From positions 1 through 62,823 of the forward strand of contig WRMN01000011.1 of NCBI GenBank assembly GCA_009777095.1: a DNA stretch of 62,823 nucleotides, in the 5' to 3' direction. Positions 33,308 to 42,058 of this stretch are shown here, piece by piece; within the stretch, counting starts at the first letter, position 1; each line of letters opens with the position of its first letter. The translations under genes were made by a program, and so were the position numbers. The DNA comes from Bacteroidales bacterium. Lineage in GTDB: Bacteria > Bacteroidota > Bacteroidia > Bacteroidales > UBA932. The notes beneath the pieces are model-generated. The model had not been told where the DNA came from and did no database searches. It saw only the letters and a list, made by a program, of their open reading frames with translations.

Positions 33308-35266
33308 TTATTCGTTACTGTTGTCCATTTCCGACTTCAAAGCAGCTAACTCGCTGATATCGCCCAAGGTGGTTTTTTCCAGATTGGCTTTCAGTTTCTT
33401 CACTGCTTTTTGGGTAGAATCGACCTCGCTGTTGCGTTCTTTGGACTCGGCATCACGTTTGGCATCTTCAAAGGTGCGGGTATGCGACAAGGTAATACGC
33501 TTAGCTCCTTTGTTAAATTCCAGAACTTTAAACGACAGTTTCTCGTCCACCTTAGCCGTCGTACCGTCTTCTTTTACCAATTGTTTCATGCTGGCCATTC
33601 CTTCAACACCGTAAGGCAGGGCAATAATAGCCGTTTTATCGTTGATACCGGTGATGGTACCTTCGTGCAGAGAATCTAACGTGAAGATAGTTTCAAACAC
33701 GTCCCATGGATTTTCTTCTAACTGCTTGTGGCCGAGGCTAAGGCGGCGGTTTTCCATATCCACGTCAAGTACTACAACTTCTAAAGTGTTGCCGATAGCG
33801 GTAAACTCGCCCGGGTGTTTAATTTTCTTAGTCCACGACAAGTCGCTGATATGTACCAATCCGTCAACACCTTCTTCCATTTCAACAAATACGCCGAAAT
33901 TAGTAAAGTTGCGCACTTTCGCATGATGGCGCGAGCCTATGGGGTAACGTTCTGCAATTTCAGTCCAGGGGTCGGGTTTCAGTTGTTTGATACCCAGCGA
34001 CATCTTCCGTTCTTCACGGTCAAGGGTCAGGACAACAGCTTCCACCTCATCGCCTACTTTCATGAAGTCTTGGGCGCTACGCAAATGTTGCGACCACGAC
34101 ATCTCCGATACGTGGATTAAACCTTCCACTCCCGATTGTACTTCAATGAAAGCGCCATAATCGGCAATCACCACTACGCGGCCTTTAACTTTGTCGCCCA
34201 CTTTCAGTTCGGTTTCCAAAGCGTCCCAAGGGTGAGGGGTTAATTGTTTCAATCCGAGTGCAATACGTTTCTTAGAATCATCGAAGTCAAGGATAACCAC
34301 GTTGATTTTCTGGTCTAATTGTACGATTTCTTCAGGGTGGTTGATACGCCCCCACGAGAGGTCGGTGATATGAATAAGTCCGTCAACGCCGCCTAAGTCA
34401 ATGAATACGCCGTAAGAAGTAATATTTTTAACGATGCCTTCCAAAACCTGTCCTTTTTCAAGGCGGCCGATAATCTCTTTCTTTTGGGCCTCAAGTTCTG
34501 CCTCAATCAATGCTTTGTGCGACACTACCACATTGCGGTATTCGTGATTGATTTTCACAATCTTGAATTCCATAGTTTTATCCACATATACATCGTAATC
34601 GCGGATAGGTTTTACATCAATTTGCGAGCCGGGGAGGAAGGCCTCGATGCCGAATACATCAACAATCATACCGCCCTTAGTGCGGCACTTGATATAACCT
34701 TTAACGATTTCGTCCACTTCAAGGGCTTGGTTAACACGGTCCCATGAGCGCATAGCGCGCGCTTTTTTGTGAGACAGCATCAATTGCCCACGTTTGTCTT
34801 CTGCGTTTTCCACATAAACCTCTACCTTATCACCTACTTGAAGTTCAGGGTGATAGCGAAATTCACCAATATTGATAACGCCTTCGCTTTTGTAACCGAT
34901 ATTTACGATTACTTCACGTTTGTTCATGCTCACCACAGTTCCTTCAACCACGTCGTTTTCAATAATTTTCGACAGGGTTTGTGCATACTGTTCTTCTACT
35001 TCCTGTTTAGTGGCGCCATACACGGCTGCTTCACTTTCAAACTCGTCCCAGTTAAATTTGTCATTAGCTACAGATGCGTTGCTGAGGCGTTGCTTTTTAG
35101 AAAGCACCTCTTCTACTTCAGGTTCAGGATCGTCGGCGACTATTTCAATTTCTTCATCGCGTTTGGGGATTACGATTTCGTCTTCCGGAATTTCTTCATT
35201 TTGTTGGGGAAGGATTACTTCATCTTCCAACAGTTCATTGTTAAATTCATTCATTGTTGTAAACAT
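33308..35266 (-). CDS. rpsA: 30S ribosomal protein S1
   Basis: The protein has 652 residues, longer than E. coli S1 because of an acidic N-terminal extension (residues 1-70, EVILPQQNEEIPEDEIVIP) typical of Bacteroidetes. At least six S1 RNA-binding domains follow, recognisable by repeats such as VVEGTVVSMNKREVIVNIGY, VLEGIVKNITSYGVFIDLGG, KVKGRVVVIADYGAFIEVQS and HHAKVRNFTNFGVFVEMEEG. It recruits mRNA in a phylum that largely lacks Shine-Dalgarno pairing. The start could also be the ATG four codons later. Promoter at 35319-35349; terminator at 33251-33283. Confidence 0.97.
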   Translation of the reverse strand: MFTTMNEFNNELLEDEVILPQQNEEIPEDEIVIPKRDEEIEIVADDPEPEVEEVLSKKQRLSNASVANDKFNWDEFESEAAVYGATKQEVEEQYAQTLSKIIENDVVEGTVVSMNKREVIVNIGYKSEGVINIGEFRYHPELQVGDKVEVYVENAEDKRGQLMLSHKKARAMRSWDRVNQALEVDEIVKGYIKCRTKGGMIVDVFGIEAFLPGSQIDVKPIRDYDVYVDKTMEFKIVKINHEYRNVVVSHKALIEAELEAQKKEIIGRLEKGQVLEGIVKNITSYGVFIDLGGVDGLIHITDLSWGRINHPEEIVQLDQKINVVILDFDDSKKRIALGLKQLTPHPWDALETELKVGDKVKGRVVVIADYGAFIEVQSGVEGLIHVSEMSWSQHLRSAQDFMKVGDEVEAVVLTLDREERKMSLGIKQLKPDPWTEIAERYPIGSRHHAKVRNFTNFGVFVEMEEGVDGLVHISDLSWTKKIKHPGEFTAIGNTLEVVVLDVDMENRRLSLGHKQLEENPWDVFETIFTLDSLHEGTITGINDKTAIIALPYGVEGMASMKQLVKEDGTTAKVDEKLSFKVLEFNKGAKRITLSHTRTFEDAKRDAESKERNSEVDSTQKAVKKLKANLEKTTLGDISELAALKSEMDNSNE

Positions 35267-35318
35267 TTTTAAATTAACAGGTTAGACATTATTTATAGAC
35301 TTTCTTGCGAAAGAGGCG

Positions 35319-35349
35319 CAAAGATAAGTATTTTTTTAGAAACTTCAAA
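35319..35349 (-). promoter_or_regulatory. Promoter of rpsA
   Basis: Minus strand TTTG (35349-35346), 19 nt, TATCTTTG (35326-35319), a full consensus match. Confidence 0.75.
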
Positions 35350-35385
35350 ATGAAGTTACAGGTTTTAATTTATTTTATTTGGTGA

Positions 35386-35417
35386 TTTGCTTATTTGATG
35401 ATTTGTGGTTACATTTG
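35386..35417 (+). promoter_or_regulatory. Promoter of the structured RNA
   Basis: TTTG (35386-35389), 20 nt, TACATTTG (35410-35417); predicted transcript start near 35424. Confidence 0.7.
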
Positions 35418-35423
35418 TAAAAT

Positions 35424-35655
35424 AATCATATAAAATTATTGCCTATGGGTAGATAAAAATTTCAAACTTTTCCCTGAGAAAGGGAATTACATAAAAGCGT
35501 TAGCTTTAATCTTGCTTATTGAAACTACCATTTTTCAAAGCAACCAAGAATAAAGTTTGAACGCTCACGGAAACGTGGGCTTTATTCATTTATCTGGTTG
35601 CAAGGTTGTGGTAGACCTCAATAAGCAAATAAAAGTTAAGTTCCACGCTTTTTTA
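35424..35655 (+). ncRNA. Rod-shaped structured RNA, 6S RNA candidate
   Basis: There is no credible ORF, but a consensus promoter precedes a long rod: AGCG (35496-35499)/CGCT (35646-35649); TTGCTTATTG (35512-35521)/CAATAAGCAA (35619-35628); CTACCA (35525-35530)/TGGTAG (35609-35614); GCAACCA (35540-35546)/TGGTTGC (35595-35601); GAATAAAG (35548-35555)/CTTTATTC (35580-35587); and CTCACG/CGTGGG around a GAAA tetraloop (35564-35579). A run of six T follows at 35649-35655. The closing stem, internal bubble and terminal stem recall 6S RNA, the Bacteroidales form of which was first named Bacteroidales-1. A small 5' hairpin, TTCCC...GGGAA (about 35470-35485), precedes the rod. The RNA call is firmer than the 6S assignment. 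Confidence 0.65.
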
Positions 35656-35705
35656 TTTTAATAACTGCCTGTTGGGAACTTGGGGCAACAATTTTTATTC
35701 CAATT

Positions 35706-36140
35706 ATGAAAAAAAATTATTTGTTTTTGAAGAAAACCTTTGTGGTTTTAAGTTTATTTTTTGCAGTTGCTTGCTATGAAGATGACCCAAGCGACCCGGA
35801 AGGCACTATAACGGTTCGCATGAGGAATTCCGCAAATGGTGGCACAAGAGTTACGCCTAGCGGTACTGGGAACTATTTCTACATAGATGGGGCTAATAAT
35901 TTTTATGGTGACTACCATAAATTTGTAACTATTGGTCCAATGAAAGGGCTTGGTAATGTTACCCAGATACCCTCTTCGGGATGGGCGTCTGAAGTAGCCG
36001 TGCAGCCCGGATACGGATATGTCGCAAGATGCGAATCCTACGGTGCTTATGTCCGTATTTATGTAGTCAAGTATGTTGAAGCTGTTGGCGGCGGCATAAT
36101 CGGAGCCGATGTGAAGTATCAATCGCCTTTTGTGCCTTAA
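35706..36140 (+). CDS. Small lipoprotein, unknown function
   Basis: The protein has 144 residues. A basic N-terminus and hydrophobic stretch end in FFAVAC, a lipobox with Cys23; the acidic run YEDDPSDPE right after the Cys resembles a Bacteroidetes surface-export signal. The mature part is compact and beta-rich (GTITVRMRNS, NYFYIDGANNF, YGYVARCESYGAYVRIYVVK) and resembles the DUF5036-type lipoproteins of gut Bacteroides, an assignment I hold loosely. It lies directly after the structured RNA with no promoter of its own that I can see. Confidence 0.65.
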   Translation: MKKNYLFLKKTFVVLSLFFAVACYEDDPSDPEGTITVRMRNSANGGTRVTPSGTGNYFYIDGANNFYGDYHKFVTIGPMKGLGNVTQIPSSGWASEVAVQPGYGYVARCESYGAYVRIYVVKYVEAVGGGIIGADVKYQSPFVP

Positions 36141-36183
36141 TTGGCGGCCTCTACCATGAAAATGGCGTGTTGGGCATTGTATA

Positions 36184-36323
36184 ATGGATAACCGCAGGTA
36201 AGCGAAGTGTAACCTGCGGTTAGACTGCGGAGCTTGTAATACTCCTACGGAGTTCATACAGTAGCGAAGATAGCGCCTCTACCCCGCGCTGCCTCCTTGC
36301 GGAGGTTGCACGGGGTTATCCAT
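36184..36323. repeat. Nested palindromic element bounded by 10 bp inverted repeats
   Basis: The termini ATGGATAACC (36184-36193) and GGTTATCCAT (36314-36323) are exact inverted repeats. Inside are a perfect 11 bp hairpin TAACCGCAGGT/ACCTGCGGTTA (36189-36199, 36212-36222), ACTCC-TAC-GGAGT (36241-36253) and CCCCG...GCCTCC-TTGC-GGAGGT...CGGGG (36282-36315). Confidence 0.75.
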
Positions 36324-36354
36324 GTACAAGTCCTGTCGGGCTTAGCTACTTGCT

Positions 36355-36407
36355 CGTCATTGCGAGGCACGAAGCAACCGCGTCATTGCGAGCCGCAATA
36401 AGCGACG
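36355..36407. repeat. Two CGTCATTGCGAG dispersed elements in tandem
   Basis: CGTCATTGCGAGGCACGAAG (36355-36374) and CGTCATTGCGAGCCGCAATA (36381-36400), the reverse orientation of the copies at 8879, 24567 and 48048. Confidence 0.7.
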
Positions 36408-36654
36408 TTTAACAAACTTGCTCTTGAGGCTATGACCTCTTAGGGTCAAATTGTGGAAAACGATATTCAAGAACAATAGCAACGCTATTTCCAATATTTT
36501 ACAATGTGCGTATCAATACGCGGGTATATTCTGTAAGTTATTTTTCGGAAAATTATTAGGTTACATGGAAAAAATGTACTACCTTTGCGGCCTCCCACTG
36601 ACTCAAATTATTTTATTGCAACCAAGCCGATGAACCTGATGCATAGGAACCGAT

Positions 36655-37269
36655 ATGTATAATATTTTGTGTCCTATGATAAGTAATACACCTAAAACAA
36701 GTCAAGCGCAATACGGAAGAAAAAATATTTCTCCCGCCACACTCCAAGCGCTCCGCGAGGGAAGCCATTCATCTTACGAAAATGTTTATTTACATTACGT
36801 TTCCTCCGTTAAAAACTTCCTGACCATACTGACCCGTTCCGCAGCGACGGCAGAAGAAATTACGCAGGAGGTTTTTGTAACTCTTTGGGAGAAAAGGGAA
36901 AACATTGACCCTGACAAAAATATTTCAGGGTACTTATATATAATAGCGAAAAATTTCGCCTTAAAACATTTTAACAAAAATAAAATCTTCTTAGGCACAG
37001 AGTATCAAGTAAAAGATGACCCCCTGTTGGACGTAGCCCCCGATGAAATATTGATAGCCAAGGAAAAACAGCTGTTAACAGCTATGGTAATAAAAGGAAT
37101 GCCGCCTAAACGCAAAAAAGTATATGAACTTAGCCGCAAGGAAGGTTTGAGCAATGGCGAGATCGCCGATCGGCTTCAGATTAGTAAAAACACGGTAGAA
37201 AATCATATTACCACTGCATTAAAAGAACTTCGAGAAGTGGTTGCGCTCTTGCTCTTATTACTCGAATAA
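36655..37269 (+). CDS. ECF RNA polymerase sigma factor at the fimbrial locus
   Basis: The protein has 204 residues from ATG 36655; ATG 36676 (MISNTPKTSQ) is an equally good start. Region 2: SYENVYLHYVSSVKNFLTIL, ATAEEITQEVFVTLWEKREN and NISGYLYIIAKNFALKHFNK. Region 4: MPPKRKKVYELSRKEGLSNG then EIADRLQISKNTVENHITTA. It is of the Bacteroides expansion type that usually acts with FecR-like anti-sigma factors. The following gene begins with a FecR-N-like domain, so this pair probably controls the fimbrial operon downstream. Confidence 0.93.
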   Translation: MYNILCPMISNTPKTSQAQYGRKNISPATLQALREGSHSSYENVYLHYVSSVKNFLTILTRSAATAEEITQEVFVTLWEKRENIDPDKNISGYLYIIAKNFALKHFNKNKIFLGTEYQVKDDPLLDVAPDEILIAKEKQLLTAMVIKGMPPKRKKVYELSRKEGLSNGEIADRLQISKNTVENHITTALKELREVVALLLLLLE

Positions 37270-37450
37270 ATTTTTACAACATATTAATATTCAGTCTAAT
37301 CAGTATTTTTTTTTAAAAAAAGACCGATATGGATTAGTAGTGCTTGCGCTATTCAGGATATATATTAGGAGTCAGAAACAATAATGGAAATTCAAGTATT
37401 TCGAATATTTGGCCTGTTTTTTGTCATCTTGTCTCAATTAAAATTAAAAT

Positions 37451-38461
37451 ATGAGTAAACAACAATATAAAGAAGCATTAAGAAAAGCGGTATCTGTCAT
37501 AGAATTTTATTTCGAGGGAGAGCCTGAGGCTGTGATAGATGAAAAGATCCGACAATGGTTAGTGAGCGAGCATGGGCAACAGGAAAAAGACGAAGCGCTG
37601 CAACACATCTGGAACAAATTGGTAAAATATGCCGACCAACCCGACAGCTATGCCTACGCTTCATTAAAAAAAATATGTAAACGACTGAAATTTCCAACAA
37701 GTTCAGTCAAAAGAGCACGATTTAGCAATATACCTATGATTTATCAAATTAACCGTAAAATTTCTTCCTTAGCAGGGTGTTTAGGATTGTTAATGGCCTT
37801 GCTGCCCCTTCCTCTTATTGCACAGGAAGAGCGAATTGATTTTTCTTCTGTTGAAACGGAAGTTAGTCAAGTCCATGAACAACTGCCCGCATATTCATTT
37901 TATTATCCGCTCGAAAACTATATTCGCGAGAATAGCTATTTACCTTCAGCAGCTCTAAAAACCAATCTGTTATATGGTATAACAAGTTTAACTCCTAATT
38001 TAGCTGTAGAACTTGGCACAGGCCAAAGAACCTCTCTGCAACTATTCGGTAGTTACAACCCTTGGAATCGTATCGGGACATTGCAAGATAATGATAAATT
38101 AGTACATTGGATAATTCGGTCGGAATTTCGATACTGGTTTTGTGAACGTTTCAACGGACATTTTTTAGGAATTAACGCCTTTTACAGCCAATTTAATATC
38201 AGCGGAAAAAAGATTCCATTGATAGACTTCAAAAAAGATTTCCGCTATGAAGGATACGCCCTGAGCACAGGCATAGACTACGGATACCAATTATCGTTGG
38301 GCGGTCGGTGGGGGCTCGAATTTTCGGCAGGAGTAGGTGTTGTACAAATGAAGTACGACCTCTTCGAATGTGTGCTGTGCAGCGGAATATTAGAAGAAAA
38401 AACTAAAACATGGTTCGGGCCGACCCATTTGTCGGTCAGCTTAGAATTTATACTCCGATAA
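37451..38461 (+). CDS. FecR-N-like domain fused to DUF3575 outer-membrane barrel
   Basis: The protein has 336 residues. Residues 1-85 are soluble and charged (VIDEKIRQWLVSEHGQQEKD, DEALQHIWNKLVKY) and resemble the cytoplasmic sigma-binding domain of FecR-like anti-sigma factors. Residues 104-124 are hydrophobic (ISSLAGCLGLLMALLPLPLI), 125-165 a polar linker, and 167-336 a DUF3575 barrel (SAALKTNLLYGITSLTPNLA to LSVSLEFILR). DUF3575 proteins are usually plain secreted barrels at the head of fimbrial operons; here an anti-sigma-like domain is attached, right after an ECF sigma gene. An internal start at Met96 would give an ordinary signal peptide and barrel, so both forms are possible. Confidence 0.8.
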   Translation: MSKQQYKEALRKAVSVIEFYFEGEPEAVIDEKIRQWLVSEHGQQEKDEALQHIWNKLVKYADQPDSYAYASLKKICKRLKFPTSSVKRARFSNIPMIYQINRKISSLAGCLGLLMALLPLPLIAQEERIDFSSVETEVSQVHEQLPAYSFYYPLENYIRENSYLPSAALKTNLLYGITSLTPNLAVELGTGQRTSLQLFGSYNPWNRIGTLQDNDKLVHWIIRSEFRYWFCERFNGHFLGINAFYSQFNISGKKIPLIDFKKDFRYEGYALSTGIDYGYQLSLGGRWGLEFSAGVGVVQMKYDLFECVLCSGILEEKTKTWFGPTHLSVSLEFILR

Positions 38462-38473
38462 TAATTTTTACAA

Positions 38474-39589
38474 ATGAAAAAAATAATCCTCATAGTTATT
38501 GCCTTTTCCCTCTTTCCTTTCTGTATAAAAGCTATGGATACGCAGCATAAAATTACCATTACGGCAACCGCTGTTGTTCGCAGCGGCGATGAAGTACAGG
38601 TCAGATTCATCGCCCAAACGGAAAAGGACATAGTACAAAGCAATGTCAGCTATATTTTTGCCCCTGTTATTACGAATGGAGAATACCGAATATCCCTTCC
38701 GGCAGTTATTATCAGAGGAAAGTATGCCGACAAAGTGCAAACCCGTAATCAAAGGCTATTCGGTCAATCGGCCAATCTCAGGGTGCTGCGGATTGTACAG
38801 CCCGGAATGTCGGTTGACTATTTTGCGTCTGTTCCTTTTCAGGAGTGGATAGAGGGAGCCACGCTCATCATGGAAAGCCGCAGTTGGGGCTGTTGCAATT
38901 CCGAAATTTATCCCGACAAATTGTTAGTTGATGAAATTTTTCCTCCTGTTCCTGATACAATAGTCCCTGAAATAGAAGTTCTTACTGTTGGCGACAAGTT
39001 AGCGCAAAAATTTTCCTTTGTCATTCCCGAAACAGGTCGGCATGAAACCGAACTGATTTGTGATGATAATCGCGATCAGTCGTTGATTGTATATTATCCC
39101 CGAACGCAAAGCAAGATCCAGTTAGATTACATGGACAACCGAATGATGTTAGATAACCTGATTACTGTTATCAACACTATTGCCAAATCTTCCGACAGCC
39201 AAGTGAGTCGTATTGTTGTGGGCGGATTTTCCTCGCCTGAGGGTTCCTTTATCTATAACGACAGGTTAGCCTGGGAGCGGGCAGTCGCAGTAAAAGAACA
39301 CATCATAAATAATACCGATATTAAAGACGATGTCATCGTTCTGCATAATGGTTCCGAAGATTGGAGAGGATTACGGGATTTGATAGCCGCTTCAGAACTT
39401 TATGACAAGGCCGAAATTCTGCGTATCATCGACACGGTGCCGCTTTTCTCGGCAAACGGCCACCAAAAAGAACGGCTGCAGCAACTGAAAGAACTCAATG
39501 GCGGAATATCCTACCGCTATATGTATGAGTATTTCTTCCCCTTGCTACGCCACAGCGCTTTTATCAAGGTTTATTACAGCAATAAATAA
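38474..39589 (+). CDS. DUF3868 protein with OmpA-like C-terminus
   Basis: The protein has 371 residues with a signal peptide (MKKIILIVIAFSLFPFCIKA). The N-terminal part (ITITATAVVRSGDEVQVRFI to ASVPFQEWIEGATL) is the DUF3868 domain. The C-terminal part from about 225 (SRIVVGGFSSPEGSFIYNDR, LAWERAVAVKEHI) resembles the OmpA/MotB peptidoglycan-binding fold. In P. gingivalis-type loci, DUF3575/DUF3868 proteins accompany Mfa/Fim fimbriae and are thought to assist assembly or anchoring. It begins 12 nt after the previous stop, so the genes form one operon. Confidence 0.88.
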   Translation: MKKIILIVIAFSLFPFCIKAMDTQHKITITATAVVRSGDEVQVRFIAQTEKDIVQSNVSYIFAPVITNGEYRISLPAVIIRGKYADKVQTRNQRLFGQSANLRVLRIVQPGMSVDYFASVPFQEWIEGATLIMESRSWGCCNSEIYPDKLLVDEIFPPVPDTIVPEIEVLTVGDKLAQKFSFVIPETGRHETELICDDNRDQSLIVYYPRTQSKIQLDYMDNRMMLDNLITVINTIAKSSDSQVSRIVVGGFSSPEGSFIYNDRLAWERAVAVKEHIINNTDIKDDVIVLHNGSEDWRGLRDLIAASELYDKAEILRIIDTVPLFSANGHQKERLQQLKELNGGISYRYMYEYFFPLLRHSAFIKVYYSNK

Positions 39590-39635
39590 CTATAAAAATA
39601 GAGAACACATTATTTACTTAAATTAATTATTTTTT

Positions 39636-41048
39636 ATGAAAAACAAATTCTTATTAATCATGGCAATGTTCGGGCTTGTGACTGTCGGTTGTCAAAAAGA
39701 TTCAGTTAAATCATCTTTCGATAAGGAAGGAGAAAAAGGGCTCGTAACATTAAGCATCAGCAGCGAGCTGCCGAAAACGCGCGGTTCGGTGGGAGAAGAA
39801 ACGGCAACTGCTGCCGAGGTTAAGATTGATGCTACAAAAGGATTGAAGGTGTATGTATTCAATGAAGACGGCAGCTTAGATTATGCCAGTCCGGGCGTAT
39901 TGAGTCTGACCGAAATCGGCGCAAACCTTTTCCAATCGGAAATTTTCGAGGTAACTGCCGGCAACAAATATTTCTTTGTCTTTGCTAACGACCCTGAATC
40001 AGGAGGAAAAATCACAGCTCCTACGTCAACTACTATCATGGAAAACTTCCTTTCGCAAGCTGTTACCACTATCGGTGCGGGCGATGCATTAGATATTGCA
40101 GAGGACAACAATTTCCTATTGGCTACCCTGTGGAAGGAGGTGAAATTAGCTCCGGCAGGCGGTACTTCCGCCCTTCCAAAAACCATTAATCTGACTATCG
40201 GACGCCTTGCTTCAAAAGTGAACCTGAAAGCTATCAGCTATACAAGCACTAACAGCAATTTTGGTGGTACATTCTCCGACGGTAAATATCGGATAGGCAC
40301 GCTGCCATACAAGATCAACACTGTAGGGGTTCACGAAGGCGCGCTGCTTCCCTCAGGCAACAACGAGGTGTTAGTAACCAGTTATGTACACAACACCGAT
40401 GCCTTTATTGGAACTCCGCCGACAGTAACTTTCAACTTTGCCGATTATGTTCAATATTCCAGCTTCAAGGAAGTTTTGGGCGATGGAATTTCAACGTTCA
40501 ACAGTAATATATTCTATACTACTGAAAATACCGCAGCACGCGATGCTGTTACCGGATATCAGTACTTTGGCAACACAAGCTATATTCAACTCGAAACAAT
40601 ATATACGCCTGCTCAGGCCGAAGTATTCGACCCGGAAACCCTTGCTTCTAATCAATCTTTAGGCGGAACTACTTTCTGGACGGCTATGACGGTTAATAAT
40701 CCGACTACTGCAGAAGGACAGCTTATCGGCGGGGCCAAGCAAATCATTATCACCAACCCTGCTTCGGCGACACTTCACCCCGATATTATTCCTTCCAGTC
40801 TGCAGGAATTTGTCGATGGGAAAAATTACCACAAATTCGCCATTTTTGACCCGAATGAAACCGACGATTTGCTAAAATTCCGTGTATTACGTAACCACTA
40901 CTACGAATTTACCGTAACCAACTTCAAGAATTTGGGTTCTGCCACTTCTGATGTTGATCCTACAGAACCAATTCCGACCACAACTACAGTGGATATTCAG
41001 GTAACGGTGAAAAACTGGGATAAAGTATCAGGAGAAATTGAAGTATAA
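39636..41048 (+). CDS. Major fimbrillin (FimA/Mfa1 family)
   Basis: The protein has 470 residues. Lipoprotein signal MKNKFLLIMAMFGLVTVGC has Cys19. A propeptide follows with the Arg site LPKTR (Arg49) where gingipain-like proteases would cut, as in FimA (Arg46). The mature part has the fimbrillin N-domain (LVTLSISSELPKTRG, KGLKVYVFNEDGSLDYAS) and the C-terminal strand VDIQVTVKNWDKVSGEIEV used for donor-strand polymerisation. It would form the shaft of type V-like pili made by proteolytic strand exchange. Surrounding genes supply anchor and tip. Confidence 0.9.
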   Translation: MKNKFLLIMAMFGLVTVGCQKDSVKSSFDKEGEKGLVTLSISSELPKTRGSVGEETATAAEVKIDATKGLKVYVFNEDGSLDYASPGVLSLTEIGANLFQSEIFEVTAGNKYFFVFANDPESGGKITAPTSTTIMENFLSQAVTTIGAGDALDIAEDNNFLLATLWKEVKLAPAGGTSALPKTINLTIGRLASKVNLKAISYTSTNSNFGGTFSDGKYRIGTLPYKINTVGVHEGALLPSGNNEVLVTSYVHNTDAFIGTPPTVTFNFADYVQYSSFKEVLGDGISTFNSNIFYTTENTAARDAVTGYQYFGNTSYIQLETIYTPAQAEVFDPETLASNQSLGGTTFWTAMTVNNPTTAEGQLIGGAKQIIITNPASATLHPDIIPSSLQEFVDGKNYHKFAIFDPNETDDLLKFRVLRNHYYEFTVTNFKNLGSATSDVDPTEPIPTTTTVDIQVTVKNWDKVSGEIEV

Positions 41049-41082
41049 TGAAAATATAGTTACTCCTTCAGATTACTATCCG

Positions 41083-42024
41083 ATGAACAGAAGAAAAATA
41101 TTGCTATTGCTGCTACTGCCGTTGCTCTTGCCTGTGGGCTGTATAAAAGAAGATTACCGTAACTGTCCGACGGGATTATACGTAACTTTCGAACCTAAGA
41201 ATCCAAAGCATGATTATTCGGAATTAGTAGTCGAAGTAAATTTGTATTTCTATGACTCGGACGGTAATCTGAAGGCAGATTTTCATTACTTCCGCGATGA
41301 ACTTCGGCCGCACGACCGCGCTGCTTTTGTACCCTCAATACCTATAGGAGATTACAGTTTAGTAGCAGTAGTCAACGGTCATCAGGATTATGAAACTTAC
41401 GGAATCGAAAATTATGCAACCCTGTGTACGAAAGTGAGGCAAGATACAGTCAGCAATAAACTGACGGATTTTTTTACTTCCGAAAAACAGATAAGCATCG
41501 GCAGCAGGCAGGGGGGCGGCATTCAAACCGAAAAAATGATGCTGGCCAAGCATAACAACGAGATTCGGCTGAAGATACTTTACGATGGTTATATCGCTCC
41601 TGTCAATACGGTTTTAGAGGCCTATGCCGAAGAAAGCAGCGGACTATTTTTTTATAGTACTTATTCCAGCCTTGCAACCCGCCATGTACGTTACCAGCCC
41701 TGGGACATACTTTTAGGCAATCAGGGGTTGCCCCTGCAATTCGACATTTCGGTTTTCCGCTTGTGGATTGGCAGCGATGCCAATATTTGCCTCAGGGAAA
41801 CCGAGGTCTTAACCGGAATCGGCACGGAGCGTTTTTATACGCTAAACATCACCGATGCGCTTATTACAGTAAAGAACAGCGCCAATGAATACCTCTACAA
41901 CACCAACGAGAAATTAGAATACACCGATGAATACGAAATAACAATGACACTTGGAAAAGACTTTGTGATACTATCCCTGAGCATCAATAATTGGTATATT
42001 ATCGGCGGCGGAGTGGAGGTGTGA
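41083..42024 (+). CDS. FimB/Mfa2 family fimbrial anchor lipoprotein
   Basis: The protein has 313 residues from ATG 41083 (MNRRKILLLLLLPLLLPVGC); an ATG at 41038 overlaps the fimbrillin gene and would put 15 residues before the signal, so it is not used. Cys20 begins CIKEDYRNCPTGLYVTF, the diagnostic Mfa2/FimB start with the second Cys at position 27. The body has two transthyretin-like domains (EVNLYFYDSDGNLKADFHYF). The family caps and anchors the fimbria in the outer membrane and sets its length. The gap from the fimbrillin gene is 34 nt. Confidence 0.92.
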   Translation: MNRRKILLLLLLPLLLPVGCIKEDYRNCPTGLYVTFEPKNPKHDYSELVVEVNLYFYDSDGNLKADFHYFRDELRPHDRAAFVPSIPIGDYSLVAVVNGHQDYETYGIENYATLCTKVRQDTVSNKLTDFFTSEKQISIGSRQGGGIQTEKMMLAKHNNEIRLKILYDGYIAPVNTVLEAYAEESSGLFFYSTYSSLATRHVRYQPWDILLGNQGLPLQFDISVFRLWIGSDANICLRETEVLTGIGTERFYTLNITDALITVKNSANEYLYNTNEKLEYTDEYEITMTLGKDFVILSLSINNWYIIGGGVEV

Positions 42025-42058
42025 TAAAAATATTACAGATAAAATAAACAAAACAAAC

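Larger units (their letters stand above)
36141..36654. other. Non-coding, palindrome-rich region before the fimbrial locus
   Basis: This holds the 140 bp nested palindromic element (36184-36323), two inverted CGTCATTGCGAG copies (36355-36407) and AT-rich sequence with a TACCTTTG promoter-like element (36580-36587) that may serve the sigma factor gene. No gene is supported. Confidence 0.6.
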
